Position numbers and translations under genes: made by a program
Notes under the pieces: model-generated
What the model was told of the DNA's origin: nothing
What the model saw: only the letters and a program-made list of their open reading frames with translations
Database searches by the model: none
Shown here: one piece after another, positions 11,367 to 22,830 of the stretch
Numbering within the stretch: the first letter of the stretch is position 1
How the letters are laid out: every line of letters starts with the position of its first letter
Source: Catenaria anguillulae PL171
Lineage: Eukaryota; Blastocladiomycota; Blastocladiomycetes; Blastocladiales; Catenariaceae
Length of the DNA stretch: 64,000 nucleotides
Reading direction: 5' to 3'
Assembly (NCBI GenBank): GCA_002102555.1
Contig: MCFL01000052.1
Coordinates: 103,786 to 167,785 of the forward strand

Positions 11367-13695
11367 ATGCGCGCTCGGCCGACGGCGCTCATTTCTACAT
11401 TGGTTGCGGCCGTGCTTGGATTGCTGGCCATGACGACTTTTGTGAGCGCCGCACGGAAGATGGAACCAGTGGCCTCGCCGCTGTGCGCGCCAGGCAACGC
11501 CCAGGGCGGCATGTTTGGCTATAGCGTCGCGACCGTGACATTGGGCAACTGGACTTGGCTTGTACGTGAACAAGGGGCTTCGTTGTGAACTTGTAAAGGG
11601 GTCACTGTAATCACACACTCAGCTATTGAAATCAAATAGGCGGTCGGCCAGCCGTGGTCCTCCTCTGTTCACCTTTACCGCACGCCCTTCACTCAAGTCA
11701 CCGTGTCTGTCGTCAATGTCACATCCACAGTCACCGTGTGCCAAAACGGCACTTCGACCTTCACACTCGCCCCATCTACTTCTGCCTCCTCATCGACCGC
11801 ATCCGCCACTTCCACGCTCCTCTCCACAACCACCTCGGCAAGCACATTGACCACAGCAACAACCACTACTGCCAACTTGCAGTGCTCTACAACAACCTCA
11901 ACAAAGCAGTCGGTCCAGTTCTCACACAATCTCACCACACCCGTCACATGGACCCTCCTAACCACCTTGACCGACCCGCTCGAATCGTCGTCCACCGGCG
12001 GCCGTCCCTGGGACGGCACAAAAGATGCGTCGGCCCGCTCGCTCTTTGGCTACGACATATCGCTCTCCGCCGACGCATCCTGGCTCGCCATCGGGACACC
12101 TGGTCGCTCATTTACAGCCTTTACCAACCTGACGTTGCCGCACGTATCGTGGCACCCATACCATGGGTCTGTCGTTATGTACCAAATCAACACAAACACA
12201 AGTGCCGTGACATATCACTCGGAACTGCGGCTCAATCAGATACCAGGCATGTCACAGCGGTACTTTGACCGTTTCGGATCCAAGGTCCGGTTTTCGCCAG
12301 ACACCCAACCCGATCGCGTTCACTTGTTTGCGAGCGCCAACGGTGCCTGGGATGGCGTGAGCGCGCCGGGCGGCGTCAAGTCCAATGGAGCCAGGCCAGT
12401 TTATGGCCAAGATGTGGATGCCGGATGGCCCGTGCTGCCAACCACCACAAATGACAACCAGGGTGTGGGCGTGTTCCGGTTCTCCACGTCGGGCAGCAGC
12501 TGGTACACGCATTCCTCGACAACCTCACGTATTTCTTGACTCACACAACACAATTGCCATAGGCAACCGATCCAATTCCTCCGCTCACGCTCGCCCGTTC
12601 CCCTCGGCACGCTCGGCATCGACTTTGCGGTTACTGGCACAGGCGCACGCGACACGGTGCTGGCAGTCCGCGACTACGACGTGACGCTGACGCCCGGCAT
12701 CACCAACGACACTTCCTCGGGCATGGTAGTCATTTACCGACAAGACGTGAACCAGTTTACGGAATCATCACGGATCGTTGGCAATCGCCTCGGGCTCAGC
12801 TCGCTCATTCGCCAAGAAGACTGGTTTGGGCTTGGTCTGACGAAACGCATTGGGATTTGGGATACGTGGACCGTGGACGGGTCGCCGCGCACCAATCCGG
12901 CGGCCGTGGTTGTTCCGAGGCACAGCTTTTATGGTGGAACGCTTGCGAGTGCAAGGGCGGGTAGGGTCGTGTTTGCGAGTGATGCGGCAGGGGCAAATGG
13001 GAGGGGCACCGTGTACATGATGCATCGGCGGGTTGCAGGGTGGGCTGTGGGCGGGTACGAGGATGTGCTGAGGGATGCGACTTCCACAACGAGTTCCACT
13101 GCCAGTTTGGAGTATGATTGGATCGGGACAATGAATGCACCAACGTCCGGGGCGGGGGCTGGCGCAAGCGAGGCGGGTGTGTATGCGGCGGATCAGTTTG
13201 GCAAGGCGGTCGCCAGTTCGGGCAATGTGGTGGTTGTCGGCGCACCAGTCGGCGAGTGCCTGTATACGTACAGTGTGCCTGTTTCTTGTACGTTTGGATC
13301 ATCATTCGGCTGGCCAAGGCAGAAGGATTCACCCTGCATGCCATTTCCAGATCCGATCCCAGGATGGATCAGCGATGTCGTATTGCCGAACAACACAATC
13401 ACGGCCGACCCAAGGCCGACGCTGCCGCCAGACGTCAACAATCGGGTTTCAGAGGACCAGACCATCATGTACGCCATTATCGGATCGGTTGCTGGAGTCT
13501 TGCTGTTTGGTACGCGTGCACACTCTTGGCTGCAGTTCCCACAATTGATGGTTCACTAACGGTGTTGGCGCTTTGTGGGCAGTTCCACTTGCGATTTACA
13601 CGGCCATGCGTTTCCACAAGAAGAAGTTGATGGCGCAGCTGGCCGCAAGTCAGGCGGCACAGTCGAGTACTGCGCCATTGGCCGACGGATTGTAA
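11367..13695 (+). CDS. FG-GAP (integrin-alpha-like) single-pass membrane protein
   Basis: Four exons join in phase: 11367-11561, 11640-12502, 12563-13509 and 13583-13695, for about 705 residues. A signal peptide (ALISTLVAAVLGLLAM...VSA) is followed by FG-GAP-style repeats: GGMFGYSVATV with WLAVGQP, SLFGYDISLSADASWLAIGTPG, and DQFGKAVASSGNVVVVGAP. The first blade carries a Ser/Thr-rich insert (about 11700-11930) that is probably O-glycosylated. Near the C-terminus AIIGSVAGVLLF...LAIYTAM is a single membrane span followed by a basic tail (HKKK). The layout suggests a cell-surface beta-propeller receptor or adhesion protein. Ligand unknown. It sits alone between two broken unknown loci. Confidence 0.8.
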
Positions 13696-13807
13696 GCCAA
13701 GGCGTTCTGGTGGGCGGCGGTCGTATAAAATACCTGACAAGTGGAAACTGATTTGACTCTTTGGCTCACGTATAACTTATGCAATCACACTCAGTCTCTG
13801 TGATTCA

Positions 13808-14979
13808 ATGATGATTCCGAAGCCTGTTACAGCAGACACTTTTGTGCACTGGTTGCGGGACTTGTTCATCACAAGCAGGGTGAGTCGGACCTCAGCTATG
13901 CAAGTCGATACTCAATGCAGTTGTCACCGCAACCGTTCCTCGGCTTGAAGTCCAGCTCAATCACCCATGCCTCCACGTCTGCCATCCCGTGCGAGCTCGT
14001 CGTCCCCATTGCATTTTCTCGGATGATGCATTTCACGCGGTCAAGAATCGCTCAGTTTTGGATTGGCGGTTCTCGCAACCCGATTTGCAGCTCAAGAACT
14101 CCCCCGCAAAGCCATCGAGACCGCAACCGACAATGGTCGCACTTTTTGTCCTCGGCTGGTGATTGGAGGCGTTCCAGTCCGCCCGCATTCATGAGCTTGG
14201 GTACGACGAGTCCATCATGGCCCACACAATGTTGGTTTTGCATCAAGAGTACGAGAATCGCGGACGCGACAAAGCTGACGATTCATGGGGGATGCAAGGA
14301 TACCTACGCATTCTGTTGCTCGAATGGCGGCTCCAATCTGCGGCTGGATCTCAAGTTTCCTGGACCCAGCACGCTGTCGGCAGCGTCCCTCATCGGCGCG
14401 TGCATCGAGCCGTGCATTCTGTAATGGTGGCTTGATCGCGCCGAGCGACTTGATGCCAAATCCGGCCTGCCCGTCCAGGATCACTTTCCATACTACACAA
14501 CGGCAGCCATTCATCGCGCAAGCTATTGGGTCGGACGGATGCTATCGGCAGGTGGCTCTCGGTCTCGGATACGCTCGAGCTGCGATACTCGCCGCACCGC
14601 GTTGTCGAGCTCTCGGTCATTAGCCCACGCACATATCCGTGACGCTCAAGCGGTGGAATGATACGCTGGGCGATCAATTTGCGTTTGACGGGGACCTCGT
14701 GGAGTGGGCGCAGCTGTCATTGTTCCCAAGGGTGAATGGGCCGCTCGTGTGCGAGGTATGTGCTGGCCGTGCTCGAAGATGCAGATGTACGCGATTGATG
14801 GATGGCGGATACGACATGCATGTGACAGGGTACGGTCTACCAAAGCAGAGCGAGGCCAAGAGGCCAAGTGGGTTGTGCCACGCAATCCACTGCAAGCCGA
14901 AGATCCCGCCATTGATTCCATCGACAAGTTGCAGAGGACCATCAAGGTGGCCAGGCGTGAAGCCCTGGAGACAATGTAA
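13808..14979 (+). pseudogene. unrecognised, frame-broken coding-like locus
   Basis: ATG at 13808/13811 opens MIPKPVTADTFVHWLRDLF, followed by a plausible GTGAGT donor near 13880. Coding-like text then continues in alternating frames: FGLAVLATRFAAQELPRKA, HFPYYTTAAIHRASYWVGR, TLKRWNDTLGDQFAFDGDL, and last an open frame ending IKVARREALETM at 14979. Stops and frame changes occur every 100-200 bases, more than in any other locus here, so decay is as likely as error. The family is not recognised. Confidence 0.35.
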
Positions 14980-15179
14980 AAGTCGACGCCGAGCGGGCTG
15001 TGTCATCGGTGGCTGTGTGAGCTGGATTGTGATCTTGTTATTTAAATACTTTGATTTTTATATTTACAAAGTGTGCGATTTCGATACAAATCTCAGGCAA
15101 GAAGACCGGAATACATGCTCGTGAGCAGATATACATACCCACGACAACGCACCGCCAGCTAACCCGACTCTGTCTCGTT

Positions 15180-17762
15180 TCAAGCGACCTGCGTCTGTAC
15201 CTGCGTCACCGTCACCTGCGTCAATGACTGCTGCGTCTGCGTCAAGCCAGGCACCACTACCGCACCAACAGCCGCCTCTAGCTCTGCAATCATTTCCAAA
15301 TCGAACGTTTTGGCTGGCATGTGCGTGTTCTCCTCTTTTTGTCGCCTCGCTTCAACCCTCTGCCTCAATGACCGTGGTCTGTGCTCATCGAACATGGCTC
15401 CCCGCTCTCGCTCTGCTGCAACCCACCGCCTCACATTTGCCAAGATCGCCATCAACCTCGTCTGCGTCCACACGCCCGCAACCCCGCCGGCCTCACCGCC
15501 TGCCGGCGCGATCAACTGATCCAACCTGACAGCCGCATCCGCCCGCGCACAATACACCACCAACACGTACACAATGCACAACCCATTCCTAACGGCCTCG
15601 ACCCTCTCCCGCTCGCTCACACCCTCCTGCTGTCGCGCACCATACACCAACAAATGCGCCTCCCGATGCACACGCTCCACCACGACGCCAACGCCCTCCT
15701 CCCATGCCCACCTGCCCGCCACCTTTGCAGGCCACCTTGCCGCCAACACATGAACGGCGCCCAACACGCCGCGCACAACCTTTAGGTCGGGCGACCGGTG
15801 GGCAAGCTTGACGAGCACAGACAAGAGCGATCGGCCTGCGGGCGCGTGAGCGAGCATGGGTCCTGGGTCGGCATATGCAAACACGACGCGCGCCCACCGG
15901 GCAAGCGCCAAATGGACGGGTGCGGGCCAGTCGCGGGCGTGTGCCAGGTATTCGGGTTCCAGGGCCGTCAGGTAGGCTGAAGACGGCAACCCCAGCAGCG
16001 AGGGGGTTGGTGTCGGCGGACGGGTGAAGAGCAGGTCCAGGGTCGAGAAGAGAAGTGGGATGAGGGTCGATGGCCAGGTTGGTCGAGGTGAAGCGGGTGT
16101 GGGCTTGGGTAAGGTTGCGGTTGCGGTTGCGGCTGGCGGGTACGTTGCGCGGAAATGAAATGTGGCCGCTGCGCAGATTGTGTCGAGAAATGCAGGGACA
16201 AGGCGCGGAGCATATGAGGAGGGTGGTTCGGCGGTCGAATGGCGCGCGAGCCAGTGTGTTAGGTGCGCTGTGGTGAGTGCAGTGTTGACAATGGGCTCGG
16301 TGGCGGCGGATCGAAGGTGCGGAGTGATATGAGAGAGGACTTGAACGAGCGGTGGGAGGAGCGTAGCGGCCGAGGTGGGCGGAGGAGATGTGAGTGACGT
16401 GAGTAGGTTTGCACATAGTTCGGGTGGCGCATGCAGGGTGGGCACGAGTTGAAGAAGAGTGTGAATGTGAATGAGAATGTGAGGTGGAAAGGTCAATGGT
16501 GGTGGGGCTCGAGGTACATGTGGTTGTTGATGTTGTTGATAGTGAGCGACAGTCGTAGGTGAGGATGGCGGTGGAGAGGTGGCCACGTCAATCTTTGACG
16601 GAGCAAGTGGTGAACGGGGCCGGCCATGTGGAGACGAAGACGGCCGATGCACAAGCTCGGTCGTGAGGGGTGGTGGTGGGGCCGTCGTTGGCGCATCCAG
16701 ACCATCCACATCCATGCGATCCTCGGACGAAACCATGGGCTCGGCAACTTCGTTGACCAGCGCAGAGCTTGCTCCTGGTCCAACGTGACCAAATGACGGA
16801 AATTGTGATCCGCCAAACTTTGGCGGCGGTCCCATTGGCACCTGCATGTGCATGCTGGGCGGCCGCATCAACCCCATCCTTCCTAACCCGCTCGCGCTCA
16901 CAGCCGACCTCAACACGGCAGGCGATCGCATGGGTGACGCGGGGGCACCCGCTGTTGTTGTTGCTTGAGAAAACTGAATGCGACCCATCCGGCGCTGCGA
17001 CTCGCGAATCGTTTGCTCCTGGAATGTCATTTCCGACTTGACCTTGTTGAGCTCCTGCATCATGCTCGCCATCTTTGCTTCGGTTTCCGAGCGTACGCGC
17101 TCCTCAAACTCCCGCTTGTCCTGCTCAGCCTTGCGCTGCTCGGCTTGGGCCGTCGCGAGCTTTTGCCGAAGCATGGCAGCTTCGCCGACACGAGTTTGGA
17201 GCTGGGCTTCGAGGCGGGCGATTTCCGCACGCAAGGTTGGGTCATCGGAAGACGGTGCCGCGGCAGTGACGGCGGCGGCAGATGCAGATCCTGCAGGACC
17301 GTTGCCGGTCACGGCGACCGAAGGCAAGTGAGCAACGATGCGGCCGGCCCCTCCGCCAACGGTCGGGACGTGGTAGGCGCGGGCGGATCCGTTGGTGCCC
17401 GTGTACGCTATGGGCTGCTTTCCGGGTGGAAGGGACATTGTAATGTGCTGCGTTGGCGCCGGGGCTGGGGCCGCAGGAGCGGGTGGCGGGTGTCCTGCGA
17501 TGGGCGCAGCAGACGCTGTGTTGGCAATGGATGACTGGGCCTGCGCGTCAGCTTGGGTGAGAATGGCGAGGGCTTGTGGGTCCAAAAAGATATCGTCATC
17601 GTCGTCCATGAAGAGTTGGTCGTCGTCGTTTGTGGTGAGTTGAGGCGGGAGCGGCCCCTCGTCCACACGCCTGCGCTTTTCTGGCGGCGGGCCATGGTCT
17701 TGGCCTTGGTGGTCCAGGGGTGGCGGCGCAGAAGGCCGCAATGGCGCTTGTCGGGAAGTCAT
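15180..17762 (-). CDS. ATRIP/Rad26/Lcd1-like checkpoint protein
   Basis: One intact open frame of 860 residues. The N-terminus is Pro-rich with a basic EKRRR patch, then an acidic segment (LFMDDDDDIFLDP) resembling the RPA-binding acidic motif of ATRIP. Residues about 175-260 form a strong coiled coil (LRAEIARLEAQLQTRVGEA and following, ending KSEMTFQEQTIRESQ), as expected for ATRIP dimerisation and ATR contact. The C-terminal 400 residues are helical and Leu-rich, in keeping with the HEAT-like ATR-binding half. ATRIP recruits the checkpoint kinase ATR to RPA-coated DNA. The assignment rests on architecture and motif order, not on a diagnostic signature. It lacks introns, unlike most neighbours. 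Confidence 0.6.
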   Translation of the reverse strand: MTSRQAPLRPSAPPPLDHQGQDHGPPPEKRRRVDEGPLPPQLTTNDDDQLFMDDDDDIFLDPQALAILTQADAQAQSSIANTASAAPIAGHPPPAPAAPAPAPTQHITMSLPPGKQPIAYTGTNGSARAYHVPTVGGGAGRIVAHLPSVAVTGNGPAGSASAAAVTAAAPSSDDPTLRAEIARLEAQLQTRVGEAAMLRQKLATAQAEQRKAEQDKREFEERVRSETEAKMASMMQELNKVKSEMTFQEQTIRESQRRMGRIQFSQATTTAGAPASPMRSPAVLRSAVSASGLGRMGLMRPPSMHMQVPMGPPPKFGGSQFPSFGHVGPGASSALVNEVAEPMVSSEDRMDVDGLDAPTTAPPPPLTTELVHRPSSSPHGRPRSPLAPSKIDVATSPPPSSPTTVAHYQQHQQPHVPRAPPPLTFPPHILIHIHTLLQLVPTLHAPPELCANLLTSLTSPPPTSAATLLPPLVQVLSHITPHLRSAATEPIVNTALTTAHLTHWLARHSTAEPPSSYAPRLVPAFLDTICAAATFHFRATYPPAATATATLPKPTPASPRPTWPSTLIPLLFSTLDLLFTRPPTPTPSLLGLPSSAYLTALEPEYLAHARDWPAPVHLALARWARVVFAYADPGPMLAHAPAGRSLLSVLVKLAHRSPDLKVVRGVLGAVHVLAARWPAKVAGRWAWEEGVGVVVERVHREAHLLVYGARQQEGVSERERVEAVRNGLCIVYVLVVYCARADAAVRLDQLIAPAGGEAGGVAGVWTQTRLMAILANVRRWVAAERERGAMFDEHRPRSLRQRVEARRQKEENTHMPAKTFDLEMIAELEAAVGAVVVPGLTQTQQSLTQVTVTQVQTQVA

Positions 17763-18076
17763 GGGGGGGGGCTATGTGTTGTACGGATTGCCTGGTGTTG
17801 TACTCACGAATTTAGTCCAGTTTTTCATGGACGTGGCCTGTAACGTTTCTCGCGATCGCGCACACAATCAATTTACGAATTCAATGTGCGCGGATAGCCA
17901 ACGCCGAGTGAGTCACCGACTCCAAGACAATGGCCATGCTGTACTTACTGCCAATGCCCAAGGTGACGACCAAGTTTTTGCAGCGACCATGTATCCACAA
18001 TGCTGTCATAAGCTCCCAGCCGTCAAGCTATGTACGACTCACAATATTCATGTTCATCACCATTCAAGTTGACCTG

Positions 18077-18120
18077 CCAGAGCAGTGCAGTGCAGTGCAG
18101 AGCAGAGCAGAGCAGAGCAA
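18077..18120. repeat. pentanucleotide tandem repeat (GCAGT)n(GCAGA)n
   Basis: About nine 5-base units lie in the spacer upstream of the vWD-type protein gene. The first units end in T and the rest in A, so the array looks like a two-variant microsatellite. It is non-coding as far as I can see. Confidence 0.85.
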
Positions 18121-18499
18121 GTGTAGAGCGAGCAGCAGATTTCGATTTGAGTGCCGCCAGCGACCGACTGTTGTGTTTTGCAGCCAGCGTCTGGGAATCT
18201 CTGACTCGGGAGTCTCGAGTAGGTACTTGGGGATTCCATAGGGGGTATGAAGAAGCTGCGAACAATCATGGGACATCCTTTTGGTGACACAAGACTGGCA
18301 GCCCATGATATTAATTGATGGTGATCACAGCAAGCAAAGGCCGCAAAGCACACCGACCCAATTCGTCTACACGCATTCCCATGCCTGAAATATCAACACA
18401 CTCCGATTCCATCCAACATCCAACCCCTATTCACCGTCCCTTCTCTTTGTCAATCAAAGAGCTCGACTTCTGAACCTGTTCGATTGCGATTACAAAAAC

Positions 18500-20164
18500 A
18501 TGCACCTCACCTTCCTGTCCACGTTGGCCTTCCTCCCTGCACTTGCCGCTCTGCAAGCGTCTGCAACCATTTGGTTTCGAGACCTCAGGACAAGGGCTCC
18601 GATCACTGGCGCGCTCTATCTTCCACATTCGTACTTCGGAACCACTATTGGCATCTCGCTTCGCGAACGCCCAGCGGGTCCAGTCGTGGTCGCATGGGGC
18701 GCAGAAAATTCTGCCAATGGGAATCGTAATGAGACGCTGTATGGTTATGCTCCTTTGTCACTTGACCCGCATCTCACGACTGATTTCCCATCCACCGCGT
18801 CCAGTTACCCGAGTGATCAAAAGTGCACCACCATCTTCACGCCTGCCAACTGGAATGTGACCCAGTCCTTGACACTGGCCAACCCCATGCGTGCCTCACT
18901 TGCCCGCGACGCACTGATTGCTCCCGTCAAGTTCCAGGCCTTTTCAAGCGAATGCGGATACAAGGATCATGGCAATGTCGTCACATTAGAGGTGAATCGT
19001 CAGGCGTTCCCTAATACCCAGTGCTCAATCAAGACAGCTCTTGAAGGCGGCGCCGAAGGGATGAATATCAAGGCGTTTGGTGACGTGGCCTATCATTTCT
19101 TGGTATGTCCGGCTCATTCAGCTTGCATCAGCCAACGCAATGACATTGGCTACATTTGAGAGGATGCGGGCAGAGCATGACTGACTTCTTTTTTCATGCC
19201 ACGCTTTCCACACGCGGATTAGGGGGAAGGGCAGTTCTACATTCTCCAGTCAGACTCGCTTGCGATCATCACTGATCTGCGCCGCTGCAGCGGGGTCAAT
19301 TCCGGCGGCAGGGCTTGCATGAACCGCCTGGCCATTGTCCTCAACGGATCAACCATCTATTTCGACCCGGTCAACATTGTACAATCAAGACTCGCCCAAT
19401 CAACAGCACCCATGTCCATGTCCATGTCACCCAGTGGTGGTCTCCCGGCCGGCGTTTCCATCACCAAGTACAAGGTCAACGCGAGGTCGGAACAAGTGAC
19501 CTTGGCCTTGCGCACCGGCCTGTCGATTCAAGTCACTGTAACAGGCGGCAATCGGCCCGCTATCAACGAGTTGCTCATTCGGCCAGACCTCGAGCTGGCG
19601 CAACGGGGCGTGACCAACGGATGGTGCGGGGCATTTGACGTGAGCTTGCGTCATGATCAGCCTGTCGAAATGTTTCGCGCAGGGACCGTCTTGTACGAAT
19701 CCAAGCAATTGGCTCGGGACGCAGCGACCGTTTCGCGTACAAGCCCGCAGTATGCAGCAACCACGCTGGTCAAGTTTGTCCAGTCAACACGTGTGCCTGC
19801 CAACATGAATCCGTTTGCTTCGGGATACGTGCAGCCCAGGATGGTGCTCATGGGTCCTGGGCTCATGACAAATACGTGCCCTGCTGTCAACCAAGCAGAA
19901 TACACATGCTCGGCAACCGCCGGGGCGCCCAAACCAATTGGATTCACGCGTGCCGGAATGGCCTCGCAATCTTCAGCTGTGCAAGACGAGTCCTTGTTTG
20001 CCGCCGGCTCGGCGCATTGTTTGGACGGAGCAGACTGCGATTCGTTGAGCGTTGAGGACGCAGACGATACATTGTTCTCTGTCGACGAAAGCAGTGTGCT
20101 GAGCAACGGGTTCACAGATGCCGTGGATCAGTTTTGGGAGGAGCTTGGGTCGGATGAGTATTAA
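18500..20164 (+). CDS. secreted protein with von Willebrand factor type D-like domain
   Basis: Two exons, 18500-19102 and 19223-20164 (GTATGT donor, TTAG acceptor), give 514 residues. The N-terminal 22 residues form a signal peptide (LTFLSTLAFLPALAALQASA). The centre carries a vWD-like core: GDVAYHFLGEGQFYILQSD, LRRCSG, CMNRLAIVLNGSTIYFDP, then ITKYKVNARSEQVTLALRTG and paired cysteines further on. No membrane span or GPI signal is obvious at the acidic C-terminus. vWD domains mediate extracellular protein assembly. A wall, spore-coat or adhesive role is possible but unproven. The intron falls between the YHFL and GEGQF halves of the core motif. Confidence 0.75.
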
Positions 20165-21198
20165 GTATAGTCGAAGGAGGTCAGGTTGAAGTCAACGAGG
20201 GTGTCGGCTTTTCGTTGCCGCGTATCGCTGACTTTTGCCTGCGTTGCAGTTTCATTGGTTGATGTCCATCTAAACCAAGTAATCGAACTTTGCGTCATTT
20301 TTTTTGTGCATGACCTACCGGCCACTTGAGAGTTGATCCTCTCCAAGCTTGAGTGTTTCGCACTTGGAGCTGTTCACCGCCAACTCGTGGCTTGGTTGGG
20401 TGCAACCCATCACGTGTAGAGATGTTGGTTCAAAAATGCAGTCTTGAGAGGAAGGCTACAGATGTTGGATTATTCAAGAAGGGCCGCGACGGCCTGTCTC
20501 TGCTTCCGACTAACCGACAGTCGCTCGAACCACACACACAACGCATCCTCGACAATCCCAACCGACCAACCACACCGACTTCCTGCGTGATAGATGCTCC
20601 GCTGCACGTTGCTACTTTCGTACTCCCAAAGATTCCCAACTCTTTGTACTCCTAGATCATTACTCTGTGGGTCTTGTTGAGCAAGCATGTTGGGCAGAGT
20701 ACCCGTTGATTCGGGCATTCGACTGCGTTGAGTCCCCGTACGGACCGCTTTCATGGCTGGATTGATGTACGGGGAATTGAGCTAGCCGACATTTCATGCT
20801 CGCCGTCCCTCCCCTCTTCATTTTTGCTGGTTTTGTCTTGATTTCGGTCGGTGATTAGCAATGGCTCTTACTACAGCCGAGGCTGGACCCAGTGCCCCTT
20901 GGTCGGGGCCGGATAATGGCAGCCCAAATTGACTACGATGGTATCTGAGACTGAATACATAAGGTGAGCCGAGCTCTCCATCTTGCTATTTCTTCCTACA
21001 TATCTTTTGCCTCGTGTGCCAGACTCACGTTGAGAGTACCCTTCGACGTTCAGCTCTCCAAGCCCGTCCACATACATTATAGGACAGCACGGTAATGCAT
21101 CCTCGATAAGTCCAGTTTAGACGGATTGAAGTGCTTATCGACACTGATATAGAGGCAGTCAACGGATACCATGTATGTACACACAAAGCCGAAATCTA
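20165..21198. other. intergenic region, no gene seen
   Basis: About 1 kb separates the convergent vWD-type gene and Bcd1. Open frames are short and lack motifs, and I found no tRNA-like or repeat structure. It presumably holds 3' untranslated regions of both neighbours. Confidence 0.5.
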
Positions 21199-22830
21199 CT
21201 AGTTGCTTGAACTCCCAAAATCTGCCGACAATGCCCGCTGAACCTGTTCCTGTTGTCCCGCCGCCAACTGCTGCCACAGCGCGAGAACCTGTTCCGACGA
21301 CGGCATTGCTTCTGTTGCTGCTCCTGCTTGAGGGTGGTACTTGGTTGGTTGAGGCTGTGCTTGGGTCCTGTTAGGCGGTGCACCCCAACCTGACAGCGCC
21401 ACGGGTGCTGCGGCTGTGTGCGGCGCGAGCGCAGAAGCCGACCATGGGTTTGCTGGAACATGCTGCACGGCAGGTTTCGGTGGCGATGACGAGGATGAGC
21501 CCCAACCCGTCAATGACTTTGGTTGAGCCGTCGCAGCAGAACGGTCATGTCCGCCATATGGGTTCGCGGGCGCGGTTGACGCGTACGGGTTGGCGGACCA
21601 TGTTGGTGTGCGCCAAGGAGCCGATGAACTTGCGGCAGGCGTGGGTGCAGGTGGAGCTGTCGCTTGCGGTGGAGGAAGGGGTGCGGCTGATAAAGCCATG
21701 CCTGCGGAGGTAGGAAGTGGGGGCAGCGTGGCAGGCTTGGCTGGTAGGCTGGCGTGACCACGAGCAGCAGTTACACGTGGCATGGGCCGCGGCGGCGATG
21801 GTGTTGGCAAAGTAGCTGGTGCTGGTGATGACTCGAGAGACGGAGGCTGCGGTTGTGATAGAGTCTGGGATCGTGGCGCCGCCGACGATGCAATCTCAGG
21901 CGGCGAATCGTCGCTGTCCGACCCATCTTGTTCATCTTGGGCAGCCGCCAATGGATCATTCATAAGAACATCGTCGTCCTCCTCTGGCTTCACTGTGGCC
22001 AACACAACCTCGGCCTCGGGCAGCGGCTCGCGCGTCACAACCAGCACGGGGTACTCGAGCACGGGCACATTATTGAGTGCGTCCTTGATGGATACGGCTG
22101 CATCGGGAATCGCAACATGCAACCTGCCCGGCTGCCCACGAATCGGGTTGGGTCTGCGCCAGTAATAGTGCAGCAAAGGTTTCGACGCGAGCAGCGCAAC
22201 CATGGCCACGTGCGCGGCCGGATGCGAAAGCGATGCCGCGGATGCCGGGTCGGCAAATGCAGAGATAACGGAGGTAACCGATTCCGACTCTGGGACGGGT
22301 GCCGTGAGCAACACCTTGCAACCCTCCTCATCGACCTTGATGGGCAAATGCACCTCGACCGTCCAATGAACCACCTCGGTATGGAAATCGACATAGGAGC
22401 CGTTTTCCTCTGCACGCTTCATGCCGCGGGACATGAACCTCACACTTGTTCCGCGCTTGCCCGCAGCCAGCTGCAACTTGTGCAGCTTGACGGGCAGCTT
22501 GAACTGCGTGGGTTTGGCCACCTTGTGGAGCGGGCCGGAGTGGCGGTTGCGTGCGGCATTGTCTGCGGTGCGAGCCGTGTCTTCGAGCAGCGAGTAGTCC
22601 GAGTAGAGCGTGTTTTCCGTGTAGCGCTCGAGTGGGACGTAGGCCGTCTTGTTTCGCTGGCCAGAGCAGTTTGTGGCGGACTTGTGGGATTGGACGCAGC
22701 GCAGCGAGCAAGTGAGTGTGGAGCACCCTGGACAACGGTACTTGTGCGGGTTTGTGTTGCAGACTTGGCAAACCGGCTTCTTTGGTGGAGAGGCTACCGT
22801 GGCCTCGTTGGCATTGGTGGGTTCAGCCAT
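21199..22830 (-). CDS. BCD1: box C/D snoRNA assembly factor Bcd1 (ZNHIT6-like)
   Basis: Bcd1 is a nuclear HIT-zinc-finger protein needed for box C/D snoRNP biogenesis. Near the start, paired cysteines (CQVCNTNPHKYRCPGC, then CSLRCVQSH and NCSG) form the zf-HIT module. It is followed by the typical QRNKTAYVPLERYTENTLYSDYSLLED block and a conserved core containing LPVKLHKLQLAAGKRGTSVRFMSRGM in order. The start at 22830 sits just before the zinc finger; an in-frame upstream ATG near 22890 would only add a Pro/Ser-rich leader. The C-terminal 250 residues are Pro/Ala/Ser-rich and probably disordered, making the protein (about 543 residues) longer than yeast Bcd1. It is transcribed divergently from the Stu2-like gene, sharing a spacer of about 500 bases. 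Confidence 0.9.
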   Translation of the reverse strand: MAEPTNANEATVASPPKKPVCQVCNTNPHKYRCPGCSTLTCSLRCVQSHKSATNCSGQRNKTAYVPLERYTENTLYSDYSLLEDTARTADNAARNRHSGPLHKVAKPTQFKLPVKLHKLQLAAGKRGTSVRFMSRGMKRAEENGSYVDFHTEVVHWTVEVHLPIKVDEEGCKVLLTAPVPESESVTSVISAFADPASAASLSHPAAHVAMVALLASKPLLHYYWRRPNPIRGQPGRLHVAIPDAAVSIKDALNNVPVLEYPVLVVTREPLPEAEVVLATVKPEEDDDVLMNDPLAAAQDEQDGSDSDDSPPEIASSAAPRSQTLSQPQPPSLESSPAPATLPTPSPPRPMPRVTAARGHASLPAKPATLPPLPTSAGMALSAAPLPPPQATAPPAPTPAASSSAPWRTPTWSANPYASTAPANPYGGHDRSAATAQPKSLTGWGSSSSSPPKPAVQHVPANPWSASALAPHTAAAPVALSGWGAPPNRTQAQPQPTKYHPQAGAATEAMPSSEQVLALWQQLAAGQQEQVQRALSADFGSSSN

